Below are positions 8,156 to 17,374 of a DNA stretch of 64,000 bases, one piece after another. The translations under genes were made by a program, and so were the position numbers. The notes under the pieces were generated by a model. That model saw only the letters and a list, made by a program, of their open reading frames with translations. It ran no database searches and was not told where the DNA came from. Every line of letters starts with the position of its first letter. The stretch's first letter is position 1. The stretch comes from Ideonella alba (GTDB taxonomy: Bacteria; Pseudomonadota; Gammaproteobacteria; Burkholderiales; Burkholderiaceae_C). The stretch lies in the NCBI RefSeq assembly GCF_018069875.1, contig NZ_JAGQDF010000003.1:310001-374000 (forward strand), given 5' to 3'.

Positions 8156-10252
8156 ATGGTCACGCCGGCCCCCGCTCCCGCCCCTGCCGCCCTCAGCGGG
8201 CCGGCGCGCGCGCTGCAGCGCCTGGGCCTGGACACGCCGCTGGCGCTGGCGCTGCATCTGCCGCTGCGCTACGAGGACGAGACCCGCCTGACCCCGCTGG
8301 CCCAGGCCCGCGCGGGCGAGACGGTGCAGGTGCAGGTCACGGTGCAGCTCAGCCAGGTCGAGCAGCGCAGTCGCCGCCAGCTGGTGCTGCGCTGCCGAGA
8401 CGAGGCCGGCGACGAGCTGGTGCTGCGCTTCCTGCACTTCTATCCCTCGCAGCAGAAGGCCTGGGCGCCGGGCACCGGCCTGCGGGTGCGCGGCGAGCTG
8501 CGCCACGGTTTCTTCGGCCGCGAGATGGTGCACCCGCAGGTGCGCGTGGCCGAGCCGGGCGACGCGCTGCCGCAGGCGCTGACCCCGGTCTACCCCGCCA
8601 GCGCCCAGCTGCCGCAGGCCTACCTGCGCAAGGCGGTGGCCGGCGGCCTGCAGCGCGCCGATCTGCGCGAGCTGCTGCCGCCCGACGCCGTGCCGCCGAA
8701 GCTGCCCACCTTGCGTGCGGCGCTGGAGTTCCTGCACCACCCGCCGCCCGGCACGCCGCTGGCCACGCTGGAGGACCACAGCCACCCCGCCTGGCAGCGC
8801 CTGAAGTACGAGGAGCTGCTGGCCCAGCAGCTCAGCCAGCAGCAGGCCCGGCGCGAGCGCGCCCGGCTGCGCGCGCCCGAGCTGGCGGTGCGCCCCGGCG
8901 GCGTGCGCGACGGCCTGCTGGCCGCGCTGCCCTGGGGCCTGACCGACGCCCAGCGCCGCGTGGCCGAGGAGATCGCCGCCGACATCGCCCGCCCCCAGCC
9001 GATGCACCGCCTGCTGCAGGGCGACGTGGGCGCCGGCAAGACGGTGGTGGCCGCGCTGGCCGCGGCGGTGGCCATCGACGCCGGGTGGCAGTGCGCGCTG
9101 ATGGCGCCCACCGAGATCCTGGCCGAGCAGCACTTCAAGAAGCTGGTGCAGTGGCTGGAGCCGCTGGGCCTGCAGGTGGCCTGGCTCAGCGGCAGCCGCA
9201 AGGGCAAGGTCCGGCGCGAGCAGCTGGCGGCGATCGCCGAGGGCCGGGCGCGCCTGGTGGTGGGCACGCACGCGGTGATCCAGGACGACGTGCACTTCGA
9301 GCGCCTGGGGCTGGCCATCGTCGACGAGCAGCACCGCTTCGGCGTCGCCCAGCGGCTGGCGCTGCGCCACAAGCTGCGCCAGGACCTGCCGGACGGCGGC
9401 GCGCTGGAGCCGCACCTGCTGATGATGAGCGCCACACCGATCCCGCGCACGCTGGCGATGACCTACTACGCCGATCTGGAGGTCTCCACCATCGACCAGC
9501 TGCCGCCTGGCCGCAGCCCGATCATCACCCGCGTCTTTGCCGAGTCGCGCCGCGAGGAGGTGATCGGCCGCATCCGCGACGAGGTGGCCAGGGGGCGGCA
9601 GGTCTACTGGGTCTGCCCGCTGGTCGAGGCCAGCGAGGCCGAGGACCTGAGCGGCAAGTCGATGGCCGAGTTGGCCAACGTGACCGAGACCCACGCCCAG
9701 CTGTCCGAGGCGCTGGCCGGCATTGGCGTGGGCCTGCTGCATGGCCGCCTGGCGCCGGCCGAGAAGGCGGCGGTGATGGCGCGCTTTGCCGCAGGCGAGC
9801 TGGCCGTGCTGGTGGCCACCACGGTGATCGAGGTGGGTGTGGACGTGCCCAATGCCAGCCTGATGGTGATCGAGCACGCCGAACGCTTCGGCCTGGCCCA
9901 GTTGCACCAGTTGCGCGGCCGGGTGGGCCGGGGTTCGGTGGAGAGTGTGTGCGTACTGCTGTTCAGCCAGCCGCTGTCCGAGACCGGCAAGTCGCGCCTG
10001 AAGGCCATGGCCGAGACCACCGACGGCTTCGAGATCGCCCGCCGCGACCTGGAGCTGCGCGGCCCGGGCGAGTTCATGGGCCAGCGCCAGTCGGGCGACG
10101 CGCTGCTGCGCTTCGCCGACCTGGCCGAGGACGCCCCGCTGCTGGCCGCTGCCCGCCGCCACGCCCCGCGCCTGCTGGAACAGCACCCGGCCGTGGCGGC
10201 CGCCCAGGTGCGGCGCTGGCTGGGCGCGGCGGCGGAGTTCATGAAGGCCTGA
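8156..10252 (+). CDS. recG: ATP-dependent DNA helicase RecG
   Basis: 698 residues from the ATG at 8156. RecG rewinds and reverses stalled replication forks and branch-migrates Holliday junctions. The N-terminal wedge/OB region (about 60-180) contains YEDETRLTPL. Helicase motifs follow: GDVGAGKTVVA (Walker A), MAPTEILAEQHF (Ia), VGTHAVIQ, DEQHRFG (DExH box), MMSATPIPRTLA (III), then in the second domain LLHGRLAPAEKAAVM, VATTVIEVGVDVPNA and the QLHQLRGRVGRG motif VI. The length matches the family. In related bacteria oxyR often lies directly next to recG; here an M4 protease gene separates them. Confidence 0.97.
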   Translation: MVTPAPAPAPAALSGPARALQRLGLDTPLALALHLPLRYEDETRLTPLAQARAGETVQVQVTVQLSQVEQRSRRQLVLRCRDEAGDELVLRFLHFYPSQQKAWAPGTGLRVRGELRHGFFGREMVHPQVRVAEPGDALPQALTPVYPASAQLPQAYLRKAVAGGLQRADLRELLPPDAVPPKLPTLRAALEFLHHPPPGTPLATLEDHSHPAWQRLKYEELLAQQLSQQQARRERARLRAPELAVRPGGVRDGLLAALPWGLTDAQRRVAEEIAADIARPQPMHRLLQGDVGAGKTVVAALAAAVAIDAGWQCALMAPTEILAEQHFKKLVQWLEPLGLQVAWLSGSRKGKVRREQLAAIAEGRARLVVGTHAVIQDDVHFERLGLAIVDEQHRFGVAQRLALRHKLRQDLPDGGALEPHLLMMSATPIPRTLAMTYYADLEVSTIDQLPPGRSPIITRVFAESRREEVIGRIRDEVARGRQVYWVCPLVEASEAEDLSGKSMAELANVTETHAQLSEALAGIGVGLLHGRLAPAEKAAVMARFAAGELAVLVATTVIEVGVDVPNASLMVIEHAERFGLAQLHQLRGRVGRGSVESVCVLLFSQPLSETGKSRLKAMAETTDGFEIARRDLELRGPGEFMGQRQSGDALLRFADLAEDAPLLAAARRHAPRLLEQHPAVAAAQVRRWLGAAAEFMKA

Positions 10253-10372
10253 TGGGCACATTGCACATGCCTAGAACAGGGGGGTGGTGAACGCACCAGC
10301 GCGGGGCGAGACTAGCGCTCTGTTCTCAACCCACGGCCGATGCCACGAACATCGACCCCACCTGGAAGTCCC

Positions 10373-11953
10373 ATGACCCCTCGCTTTGCCCTTCGCCGCC
10401 TGACCCTGGCGCTGGCCGCCCTGGTCGGCCTGTCCGGTACCGCTTTCGCCGCGCCGGATGCCTCGCACCCCGCCGTGCAGCGCGCGCTGCAGCACCTCAG
10501 CGGTGGCGCCTTCACCGGGGCCCGTGCCTCGCTGGACGACAGCTATGTCGCCAAGGACGTGGTGGTCGATGCCGACGGCACCGAGCATGTGCGCCTGGAC
10601 CGTCAGTACAAGGGCCTGCCGGTCATCGCCGGTGACCTGATCGTGCGCAGCCATCCCGATGGCTCGCTGCATGGCGTGATCCAGACGCTGCAGCGTCCGC
10701 TGGCGCTGAGCGCCACGCCGGCGCTGTCGGCCGGCGCCGCCTCGTCGCGCGCGCTGAAGGCCTTCAAGCACCTGCAGGGCCAGGTCAGCGGCCAGCGCCT
10801 GGTGGTCTATGCGCGCGGCGACGTGCCGCACCTGGCCTGGGAAGTGGCGGTGGACGGCGTGCAGCGCGACGGCACGCCCAGCCAGGCCCGCCTGATCGTC
10901 CACGCCGACAGCGGCAAGGTCGTCGACCAGTGGGACACCGTGCACACCGGCTCCGCCGTCGGCACCGGCAAGACCCTGTACTCGGGTGACGTGGCGGTGA
11001 ACACCAAGAGCAACAAGCGCGTCACCAAGTACGCGCTGACCGATCTGCAGCGCGGTGGCCAGTACACGGTGACGATGAGCAACGGCACCACCACCGAGAC
11101 CAAGATGACGGATGCCGACAACATCTGGGGCACCAACCTCAAGACCAACACCCAGTCCGCCGCCGCCGACGCCCACTACGGCATGGCCGTGACCTGGGAC
11201 TACTACCTGAACGTGCACGGCCGCCTGGGCATCGACGGCGCCGGCACCCCGGCCCGCTCGCGCGTGCATTACTCCAGCGCCTACAACAATGCCTTCTGGA
11301 GCGATGGCTGCTACTGCATGACCTACGGCGACGGCAGCGGCAGCTACCCGGGATTCAACCCGCTGGTCTCGCTGGACGTGGCGGGCCACGAGATGACCCA
11401 CGGCGTGACCAGCCGCACCGCCGGCCTGATCTACTCGGGCGAGTCGGGCGGCCTGAACGAGGCCACCTCGGACATCTTCGGCACCATGGTCGAGTACTAC
11501 GCGGCCAACGCCAATGACCCGGGCGACTACCTGATCGGCGAGGAGATCTCGATCGCCCCGCGCGCCTACCTGCGCACGATGATCCAGCCCAGCGCCGACG
11601 GCGCCTCGTCCGACTGCTGGTACAACGGCGTGGGCAACATCGACGTGCACTACTCGTCGGGCGTGGCCAACCACTTCTTCTTCCTGCTGGCCGAAGGCAC
11701 CACCAACGGCGTGCCGTCCAAGACCTGCACCAGCGGCACCCGCGTGGCCACCGGCACCGGCACGGTCGCCGGCATCGGTCGCGCCAAGGCCGAGAAGATC
11801 TGGTACCGCGCGCTGACCACCAAGTTCACCGCCAGCGAAACCTTCGCCGCCGCGCGCACCCACACGATCGCGGCCGCGCAGGAGCTGTACGGCATCGGCT
11901 CGGCCGAGGAAGCCGCGGTGGCCGCGGCCTGGTCGGCCGTGAACCGCAACTGA
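10373..11953 (+). CDS. Secreted M4 (thermolysin/elastase-type) metalloprotease
   Basis: 526 residues: signal peptide (RFALRRLTLALAALVGLSG, cut near AFAAP), an FTP/PepSY-type propeptide (to about residue 200), then the M4 catalytic domain. Zinc motif HEMTH is at 339-343 and the third ligand is Glu363 in GGLNEATSD, exactly 20 residues after the second His as in thermolysin. DVHYSSGVANHFFFLL holds the later catalytic His. Paired cysteines (CYC; SSDCWY; SKTCTSG) suggest disulfides, as in Pseudomonas elastase. Such proteases usually exit by type II secretion and self-process. A strong terminator follows at 11974. Confidence 0.94.
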   Translation: MTPRFALRRLTLALAALVGLSGTAFAAPDASHPAVQRALQHLSGGAFTGARASLDDSYVAKDVVVDADGTEHVRLDRQYKGLPVIAGDLIVRSHPDGSLHGVIQTLQRPLALSATPALSAGAASSRALKAFKHLQGQVSGQRLVVYARGDVPHLAWEVAVDGVQRDGTPSQARLIVHADSGKVVDQWDTVHTGSAVGTGKTLYSGDVAVNTKSNKRVTKYALTDLQRGGQYTVTMSNGTTTETKMTDADNIWGTNLKTNTQSAAADAHYGMAVTWDYYLNVHGRLGIDGAGTPARSRVHYSSAYNNAFWSDGCYCMTYGDGSGSYPGFNPLVSLDVAGHEMTHGVTSRTAGLIYSGESGGLNEATSDIFGTMVEYYAANANDPGDYLIGEEISIAPRAYLRTMIQPSADGASSDCWYNGVGNIDVHYSSGVANHFFFLLAEGTTNGVPSKTCTSGTRVATGTGTVAGIGRAKAEKIWYRALTTKFTASETFAAARTHTIAAAQELYGIGSAEEAAVAAAWSAVNRN

Positions 11954-11973
11954 TCGGCCTCGCCGGCCACGTC

Positions 11974-12002
11974 AACGCCGCCTTCGGGCGGCGTTTCTTT
12001 TT
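11974..12002 (+). terminator. Rho-independent terminator after the M4 protease
   Basis: Perfect 9-bp stem AACGCCGCC / GGCGGCGTT with a TTCG tetraloop (11974-11995), followed by TCTTTTTT. It begins 21 bases after the protease stop and ends about 43 bases before oxyR, so oxyR probably has its own promoter in the short gap. Confidence 0.92.
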
Positions 12003-12045
12003 CCCGCACTGTGCGTGCCCGGTGGCTTGTGCGCACAATCCCGGC

Positions 12046-12969
12046 ATGACCCTGACCGAACTGCGCTACATCGTCGCCGTGGCCCGCGAGCGCCACTTCG
12101 GCCGCGCCGCCGAGGCCTGCTTCGTCTCGCAGCCCACGCTGTCGGTGGCGATCAAGAAGCTCGAGGAGGAGCTCGACGTCAAGATCTTCGAGCGCGGCAG
12201 CACCGAGGTCACGATGACCGCGCTGGGCGAGGCCATCGTGCGCCAGGCCCAGCAGGTGATCGAGCAGGCGGCGGCCATCAAGGAGATCGCCCAGCGCGGC
12301 AAGGACCCGCTGGCCGGCCCGCTGCGCCTGGGCATCATCTACACCATCGGCCCCTACCTGCTGCCCGAGCTGGTGCGCCACGCGATCGAGCGCTCGCCGC
12401 AGATGCCGCTGGTGCTGCAGGAGAACTTCACCGTCAAGCTGCTGGACATGCTGCGCACCGGCGAACTCGACTGCGCCATCATGGCCGAGCCTTTTCCGGA
12501 CGCCGGCCTGGCCGTGGCGCCGCTCTACGACGAGCCCTTCATGGTGGCCGTGCCCAAGACCCACGCGCTGGCCAAGCGCAAGTCGATCAGCAGCCAGGAG
12601 CTCAAGCAGGAGACCATGCTGCTGCTGGGCACCGGCCACTGCTTCCGCGACCAGGTGCTGGAGGTCTGCCCCGAGTTCGCCCGCTTCTCCAGCGACGCCG
12701 AGGGCATCCGCAAGAGCTTCGAGGGCTCCTCGCTCGAAACCATCAAGCACATGGTGGCCTCGGGCATGGGCGTGACCGTGGTGCCGCGCCTGAGCGTGCC
12801 GCGCGAGGCGCAGCCGCACCTGAAGTTCATCCCCTTCGAGGCCCCGGTGCCCAGCCGCCGCGTGGTGCTGGCCTGGCGGCGCAGCTTCACCCGCTACGAG
12901 GCGATTGCCGCGCTGCGCAACGCGGTGCACGCCTGCGAACTGCGCGGCGTGACGCGCCTGCGCGAGTAG
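12046..12969 (+). CDS. oxyR: Peroxide-sensing LysR regulator OxyR
   Basis: 307 residues. The N-terminal helix-turn-helix (RHFGRAAEACFVSQPTLSVA) is followed by the regulatory domain with TGHCFRDQVLEVC. The two cysteines fall at residues 199 and 208, the same positions as the redox-switch cysteines of E. coli OxyR. Hydrogen peroxide forms the 199-208 disulfide, which activates catalase, peroxiredoxin and related promoters. ATG at 12046 chosen over an upstream in-frame ATG at 12022 because MTLTELRYIV is the family N-terminus. It follows an M4 protease and its terminator and is convergent with an SDR gene. Confidence 0.97.
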   Translation: MTLTELRYIVAVARERHFGRAAEACFVSQPTLSVAIKKLEEELDVKIFERGSTEVTMTALGEAIVRQAQQVIEQAAAIKEIAQRGKDPLAGPLRLGIIYTIGPYLLPELVRHAIERSPQMPLVLQENFTVKLLDMLRTGELDCAIMAEPFPDAGLAVAPLYDEPFMVAVPKTHALAKRKSISSQELKQETMLLLGTGHCFRDQVLEVCPEFARFSSDAEGIRKSFEGSSLETIKHMVASGMGVTVVPRLSVPREAQPHLKFIPFEAPVPSRRVVLAWRRSFTRYEAIAALRNAVHACELRGVTRLRE

Positions 12970-12981
12970 CGCAGCCGCCGC

Positions 12982-13893
12982 TCAGCGCGCGGCGCGCATC
13001 GCCTGGCCGACCTCGTTGGTGCCCTGGGCCGAGCCCGATTCGGGCACCACCTCGCCCTCGTCGCGCTGCGAGATCTCCTCCCACTGCGCGGCCACCTGCT
13101 CGGGCGTGTCCGGCGCCAGGCCCAGGTGCACGCCCTGGGTGAGCGTGATGTAGGCGCGCTCGAAGGTGCCGGCGCCGGCGCAGGCGATCGCGCGGGTGGG
13201 TGCGTCGTCGTGGCACAGGTGCAGCAGCGCGGGCGTCACCGCCTCGGGCTTGAGCAGGTCCAGCACGGCCTGCGGCATCAGGCCTTCGGTCATGCGGGTG
13301 GCGGCGGTGGGTGCCAGGCAGTTGACTCGGATGTTGTTCTTCGCGCCCTCCAGCGACAGCGTCTGCATCAGCCCCACCAGCGCCATCTTGGCGGCGCCGT
13401 AGTTGCTCTGGCCGAAGTTGCCGTACAGGCCCGAGGACGAGGTGGTCATCACGATGCGGCCGTGGTTCTGCGCGCGCATGATCTCCCACACCGCCTTGCA
13501 GCAGTGGACCGCGCCCATCAGGTGCACGTCCATCACGAGGCGGAAATCGTCCAGGTCCATCTTGGCGAAGCTCTTGTCGCGCAGGATGCCGGCGTTGTTG
13601 ACCAGGATGTCCACCCGGCCCCAGGCATCCATCGCCTGCTGCACCATGGCCTGCACGGCGGTGAAGTCGGTGACCGAGGCGCCGTTGGCCAGCGCCTCGC
13701 CACCGGCGGCGCGGATCGCGGCCACCACGGCGTCGGCCGGGCTGTCGCTGCCATGCGCGGGCGCGAAATCATTGACGATGACCTTGGCGCCGCGGGCCGC
13801 CAGGGCCAGCGCATGCTGGCGGCCCAGGCCGCCGCCGGCACCGGTGACGATGGCCACGCGGCCATCAAAGCGAAGGGGGTTGGCAGTGCTCAT
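12982..13893 (-). CDS. SDR family dehydrogenase, 3-hydroxyacyl-CoA dehydrogenase-like
   Basis: 303 residues. NAD(P)-binding motif TGAGGGLGRQHAL (17-29), NNAG (99-102), catalytic Tyr165/Lys169 in SNYGAAK with Ser in TTSSSGLYG before it. The GGLGRQHALALAARGAKVIVND start and the C-terminal extension ending near GLAPDTPEQVAAQWEEI resemble the dehydrogenase unit of peroxisomal multifunctional enzyme type 2 (HSD17B4-like), which acts on (3R)-hydroxyacyl-CoA. The substrate is inference. It lies 56 bases downstream of the PaiB-like gene in the same direction and is convergent with oxyR. Confidence 0.86.
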   Translation of the reverse strand: MSTANPLRFDGRVAIVTGAGGGLGRQHALALAARGAKVIVNDFAPAHGSDSPADAVVAAIRAAGGEALANGASVTDFTAVQAMVQQAMDAWGRVDILVNNAGILRDKSFAKMDLDDFRLVMDVHLMGAVHCCKAVWEIMRAQNHGRIVMTTSSSGLYGNFGQSNYGAAKMALVGLMQTLSLEGAKNNIRVNCLAPTAATRMTEGLMPQAVLDLLKPEAVTPALLHLCHDDAPTRAIACAGAGTFERAYITLTQGVHLGLAPDTPEQVAAQWEEISQRDEGEVVPESGSAQGTNEVGQAMRAAR

Positions 13894-13949
13894 GGCCCTG
13901 ATTCGACCATGAAGCGCCGACCCGGCGCTGCCGCTCGGGTGACAGCCCG

Positions 13950-14585
13950 TCAATCCAGCGTGCGCTGCACGATGTCCGCCATCGCCCGCGCGTCGTCGCC
14001 CGGCTGGGTGCGCAGGCCGGCCACCGTGCCGTGGCGGTCGGCCAGGTCCTCGTCCTGGCTGGCCTTGCGGCGGGCCTCGATGCGATCGATCACCAACTCG
14101 ATGCCGACGATCCCGCGCAGCAGCCCGTCCAGGTAGTCGGCGGGCGCGTCGGCGGGCTGCCAGGGGCGGGCCTGGGCGGCCTCATGGCGCGCGCTCAGGC
14201 GGTCCAGCAGCGCGCGCAGCGCGGCCGGCTCATCGACTGCGCGGGCGCTGCCGTGCAGGTGCACGGCCACGTCGTTCCAGGTGGGCACCACCCGGCCGTG
14301 CGCGGCCTTGCCCGGGTACCAGCCGGGCGTGATGTAGGCCTGCGGGCCGCGGAACGCCACCAGCGCCGGCGCCCCGTCGCCCAGCGCGCGCCACAGCGGG
14401 TTGGCGCGCGACACGTGGGCCCACAGGCGACCGTGCGCTCCGTGGTCGGGCTCCAGCAGGCTGGGCAGGTGGTGCGCCTGCAGTTCACCGCCAGCGGCCG
14501 TGACCCAGGTGCCCAGCGGGTGGGCGTCGACCAGCGCCAGCGCGTCGGCGCGCTCGGGCATCGCATGCAGGCGGGGGATGTACAT
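13950..14585 (-). CDS. PaiB-like FMN-binding protein
   Basis: 211 residues beginning MYIPRLHAM, the typical start of the PaiB family (FMN-binding split-barrel, named for the B. subtilis negative regulator PaiB). Supporting segments: HPLGTWVTAAGG, HHLPSLLEPD, WAHVSRANPLWRAL, ALVAFRGPQAYITPGWYPGK and TWNDVAVHLHGSARAVDE. Members bind FMN in vitro; their biological role in proteobacteria is unclear. The start lies 13 bases after the argO stop, so it is probably cotranscribed with the exporter. Confidence 0.88.
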   Translation of the reverse strand: MYIPRLHAMPERADALALVDAHPLGTWVTAAGGELQAHHLPSLLEPDHGAHGRLWAHVSRANPLWRALGDGAPALVAFRGPQAYITPGWYPGKAAHGRVVPTWNDVAVHLHGSARAVDEPAALRALLDRLSARHEAAQARPWQPADAPADYLDGLLRGIVGIELVIDRIEARRKASQDEDLADRHGTVAGLRTQPGDDARAMADIVQRTLD

Positions 14586-14598
14586 CGGCGGCGGTCCT

Positions 14599-15234
14599 TC
14601 AGGCCAGGGCTTCGCGCAGCAGCAGCGCGGCCAGCAGCGCCATCGTGGCACCGATCAGACCGTCCAGCCACTGCCAGGCGCGCGGCCGCGCAAACACCGG
14701 TGCCAGCCAGCGCGCGCCGTAGCCCAGCGCGCCGAACCACAGTGCGCTGGCGCTGCCGGCGCCGCCAATGAAGGCGCCGCGCAGTGCCGGCGGCTGCTGC
14801 GCCCCGATGCTGCCCACCAGCAGCACCGTGTCCAGGTAGACATGCGGATTGAGCAGCGTGAAGGCGGCGGCCTGGGCCAGCGCCGCGCCCAGCGCCATCG
14901 GCGCGCCGCCGGGTGCGGCCTGCAGTGATTCGGTGTGCAGCGCCCGGCGCAGCGCACGCCAGGCGTACCCCGCCAGGAACAGCGCGCCGCCCAGCGCCAG
15001 CGCGCGCGCCAGCCCCGGCCGATCGCCCAGTGCCTGGCCCAGGCCCAGCACGCCGGCGGCGATCAGCGCCACATCGGCCAGCGCGCAGAACGCAACGATC
15101 GGCCCCACATGCTCGCGCCGCAGGCCCTGGCGCAGCACGAAGGCGTTCTGCGCGCCGATCGCCACGATCAGGCTGCCGCCCAGCGCCAGACCCTGCAGGA
15201 AGACCGGCGCTGCGGCCGGGAAGTCGTCATTCAT
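14599..15234 (-). CDS. argO: LysE/ArgO family basic amino acid exporter
   Basis: 211 residues with six hydrophobic segments. The N-terminus ALGGSLIVAIGAQNAFVLRQG is the LysE/ArgO signature, and the C-terminal half (NPHVYLDTVLLVG) carries the second conserved Asn-Pro-His motif of the family. ArgO exports arginine (and canavanine or lysine in relatives) across the inner membrane. The ArgP-type LysR gene is divergent and 73 bases away, the classical argO/argP or lysE/lysG arrangement, which strengthens the call. It is probably the first gene of an argO-paiB transcript. Confidence 0.92.
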   Translation of the reverse strand: MNDDFPAAAPVFLQGLALGGSLIVAIGAQNAFVLRQGLRREHVGPIVAFCALADVALIAAGVLGLGQALGDRPGLARALALGGALFLAGYAWRALRRALHTESLQAAPGGAPMALGAALAQAAAFTLLNPHVYLDTVLLVGSIGAQQPPALRGAFIGGAGSASALWFGALGYGARWLAPVFARPRAWQWLDGLIGATMALLAALLLREALA

Positions 15235-15307
15235 GGGCTCAGCTTGCCAGCGACCGTCGATGAAGACAAACTCAATCCGCTAACCGAACATAAGGAAAAC
15301 TGAATCC
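15235..15307. promoter_or_regulatory. argO-argP divergent promoter/operator region
   Basis: 73 bases, distinctly AT-richer than the flanking coding DNA (from about 15265: GACAAACTCAATCCGCTAAC and on). TAAGGAAAACTGA before the argP ATG offers an AAGGA ribosome-binding site. By analogy with other ArgP/LysG systems the regulator should bind here and control both directions. No exact operator can be assigned by eye. Confidence 0.55.
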
Positions 15308-16198
15308 ATGTTGGACTACGCCGCACTCGCCGCGCTGGCCGCCGTGGTGCGCGAAGGCAGCTTCGAGCGCGCCGCGCGCGCACTGCATGTCACGCCCTCG
15401 GCGGTGTCGCAGCGCATCCGCTGGCTGGAGGAGCGCAGCGGCTGCGCGCTGGTGCTGCGCGGCCAGCCCTGCACCGCCACCGAGGCCGGCCGCCGCCTGT
15501 GCCAGCACGTCGACCGCGTGCGCCTGCTGGAGCAGGAGCTGCAGGGCGCGCTGCCCACGCTGGCGCCGCAGGACGGCGTGCGCGTGCCGCTGCCGGTGGC
15601 CGTCAATGCCGACAGCCTGGCCACCTGGTTCGCCCCTGCGCTGGCGGCCTTCGCGGCCGACGCCCCGGTGCTGATGCAGGTGGCGGTGGACGACGAGGAG
15701 CACACCGCCGGCTGGCTGCGCAGCGGCGCCGTGCTGGCGGCGGTGTCGTCGGCGCCGCGCGCGCCCGCCGGCTGCAACAGCCAGCCGCTGGGTGCGATGC
15801 GCTACCTGGCCGCCGCCAGCCCCGCCTTCATGGCGCGCCACTTCGCCGACGGCGTGGGCGCCGGCAGCCTGGCCCGCGCGCCCAGCCTGGTCTTCAGCAC
15901 CAAGGACGAGTTGCAGCAGCGCTGGGCCCGCCGCGTCTGCCACCGCCACGTGGAGCTGCCGCGCCACACCCTGCCCTCGTCCCAGGCCTTTGTCACTGCC
16001 GCGCTGGCCGGCATGGGCTGGGGCATGCACCCGCTGCCGCTGGTGGCCGACGCGTTGCGGCGCGGCGCGCTGGTGGAGCTGGTGCCGGGGGCGGTGCTGG
16101 AGGTGCCGCTGTACTGGCACCAGGCCCGGGCGGCGTCGGGCTTGCTGGATGGCTTGACCCGGGCGGTGGTGCGGGCGGCCGCGGCCGCGCTAGGGTAG
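15308..16198 (+). CDS. argP: LysR family regulator ArgP (LysG/IciA type)
   Basis: 296 residues. The N-terminus LDYAALAALAAVVREGSFER followed by AARALHVTPSAVSQRIRWLE is the ArgP/LysG/IciA signature: SAVSQRI in the recognition helix and LDYAAL at the start. The effector domain (from about residue 90) would bind arginine or lysine and switch on the divergent exporter gene. The length fits the family. Its stop codon overlaps by 9 bases the 3' end of the convergent PNPOx-family gene. Confidence 0.92.
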   Translation: MLDYAALAALAAVVREGSFERAARALHVTPSAVSQRIRWLEERSGCALVLRGQPCTATEAGRRLCQHVDRVRLLEQELQGALPTLAPQDGVRVPLPVAVNADSLATWFAPALAAFAADAPVLMQVAVDDEEHTAGWLRSGAVLAAVSSAPRAPAGCNSQPLGAMRYLAAASPAFMARHFADGVGAGSLARAPSLVFSTKDELQQRWARRVCHRHVELPRHTLPSSQAFVTAALAGMGWGMHPLPLVADALRRGALVELVPGAVLEVPLYWHQARAASGLLDGLTRAVVRAAAAALG

Positions 16199-16828
16199 TG
16201 GGGGGCGTTCCTCCGGGCTTCGCCGGCAGCGCGCCAGCTCGGCTTCCAGCGCGGCGATGCGGTCATCGCGCGATTGGATCGCGGCCTGCACCTGCGCGGC
16301 CTCGAAGCGCTGCGGAATGTGCTGCGGGCAATTCACGTCCCAGGCGCTGACGGTGAACAGCACCACCTGCTCCGGCCGCGCGCGGTAGCCCGGCGGCATC
16401 AGCTGGCGCAGCAGCGCCTCGTCACCTTCCACCACACGCGCCGTGCCCCAGAGCTTGATGCGGCGTTGCTGCGCATAGTCGATCAGGAAGAGATGGGCCT
16501 TGGCGTTGTCCTGCAGATTGCCCTGGGTGATGTACTGGCGGTTGCCGACATAGTCCGCGAAGCCGATCGTGTGCGCGTCCAGCACCCGCAGGAAGCCGGC
16601 CGGCCCGCCGCGGTGCTGGATGTAGGGCTGACCGTCGGCATTGGCGGTGGCCAGGAAGACGCTGGTCTGGGCCTCGATCTCGGCCTGCAGCTCGGCGGTG
16701 ATGACCGACGCCCAGGAGCCGCCGGCCTCCATGCGCGCATAGGCCGGGCGCGAGCCCTTGCGCGCCTGGATCGCCTTGACGGTGTCGGTGAAGGCCACGT
16801 CGCTGGCCACGGTGTGCGTGTCGGCCAT
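16190..16828 (-). CDS. Pyridoxamine 5'-phosphate oxidase family flavoprotein
   Basis: 212 residues from the ATG at 16828. The split-barrel core reads TSVFLATANADGQPYIQHRGGPAG...ADYVGNRQYITQGNL, typical of PNPOx-like proteins that bind FMN or F420-type cofactors. The C-terminus SRDDRIAALEAELARCRR looks like a short coiled coil. The start lies 2 bases after the stop of the NTF2-like gene, so the two are translationally coupled. The cluster (AhpD-like, NTF2-like, PNPOx-like) is divergent from a LysR regulator that probably controls it. Substrate unknown; a redox or detoxification role is inference. Confidence 0.83.
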   Translation of the reverse strand: MADTHTVASDVAFTDTVKAIQARKGSRPAYARMEAGGSWASVITAELQAEIEAQTSVFLATANADGQPYIQHRGGPAGFLRVLDAHTIGFADYVGNRQYITQGNLQDNAKAHLFLIDYAQQRRIKLWGTARVVEGDEALLRQLMPPGYRARPEQVVLFTVSAWDVNCPQHIPQRFEAAQVQAAIQSRDDRIAALEAELARCRRSPEERPPLP

Positions 16829-16830
16829 GG

Positions 16831-17295
16831 TCACAGCCCCAGCGCGGACAGGCCGGCGTGGTCGTCCGGCCGCCGGCCTGCCGGCCAGTGGTACAGGCGC
16901 TGCGCTGCGTTGATCGGCAGGTCGTTGATGCTGGCGATGCGCGTGTGCATCAGTCCCTCGGCGTCGAAGGCCCAGTTCTCGTTGCCATAGCTGCGGAACC
17001 ACTGGCCCGAGGCGTCGTGCCACTCGTAGGCGAAGCGCACCGCGATGCGGTCCTCGCGAAACGCCCAGAGCTCCTTGATCAGGCGGTAGTCGAGTTCGCG
17101 CTGCCATTTGTCGCTGAGGAAGTGCTCGATCTCGGCGCGGCCCTGCACGAAGGTCGATCGGTTGCGCCAGCGGCTGTCCGGCGTGTAGGCCAGGGCCACG
17201 CGCGCAGGATCGCGGCTGTTCCAGGCGTCCTCGGCCAGGCGGACCTTCTGCGTGGCGGTCTCCAGGGTGAAGGGCGGCAGCGGGGGACGGGGCAT
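16831..17295 (-). CDS. NTF2-like protein of the DUF1348 family
   Basis: 154 residues from the ATG at 17295 (a GTG precedes it directly). Conserved DUF1348 segments: [89 protein letters not shown] and IASINDLPI. The SnoaL/NTF2 cone fold binds small hydrophobic ligands; the reaction is unknown. GGAGAA lies just upstream as ribosome-binding site. It sits between the AhpD-like gene (79 bases upstream) and the PNPOx-like gene (2 bases downstream), so the three are likely one transcript. Confidence 0.88.
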   Translation of the reverse strand: MPRPPLPPFTLETATQKVRLAEDAWNSRDPARVALAYTPDSRWRNRSTFVQGRAEIEHFLSDKWQRELDYRLIKELWAFREDRIAVRFAYEWHDASGQWFRSYGNENWAFDAEGLMHTRIASINDLPINAAQRLYHWPAGRRPDDHAGLSALGL

Positions 17296-17374
17296 CACAG
17301 GTTCTCCAGCAAGTTGTTGTGCACGGCCCGCAGCGGCGCGCCTGACGCGCTGCCTGGGGCCGCGGGTCCAACAC

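Noticed and set aside
8066-10261. Open frame of 731 codons antisense to recG
   Set aside because: recG on the other strand has all helicase motifs; the antisense frame is a shadow of GC-rich third positions.
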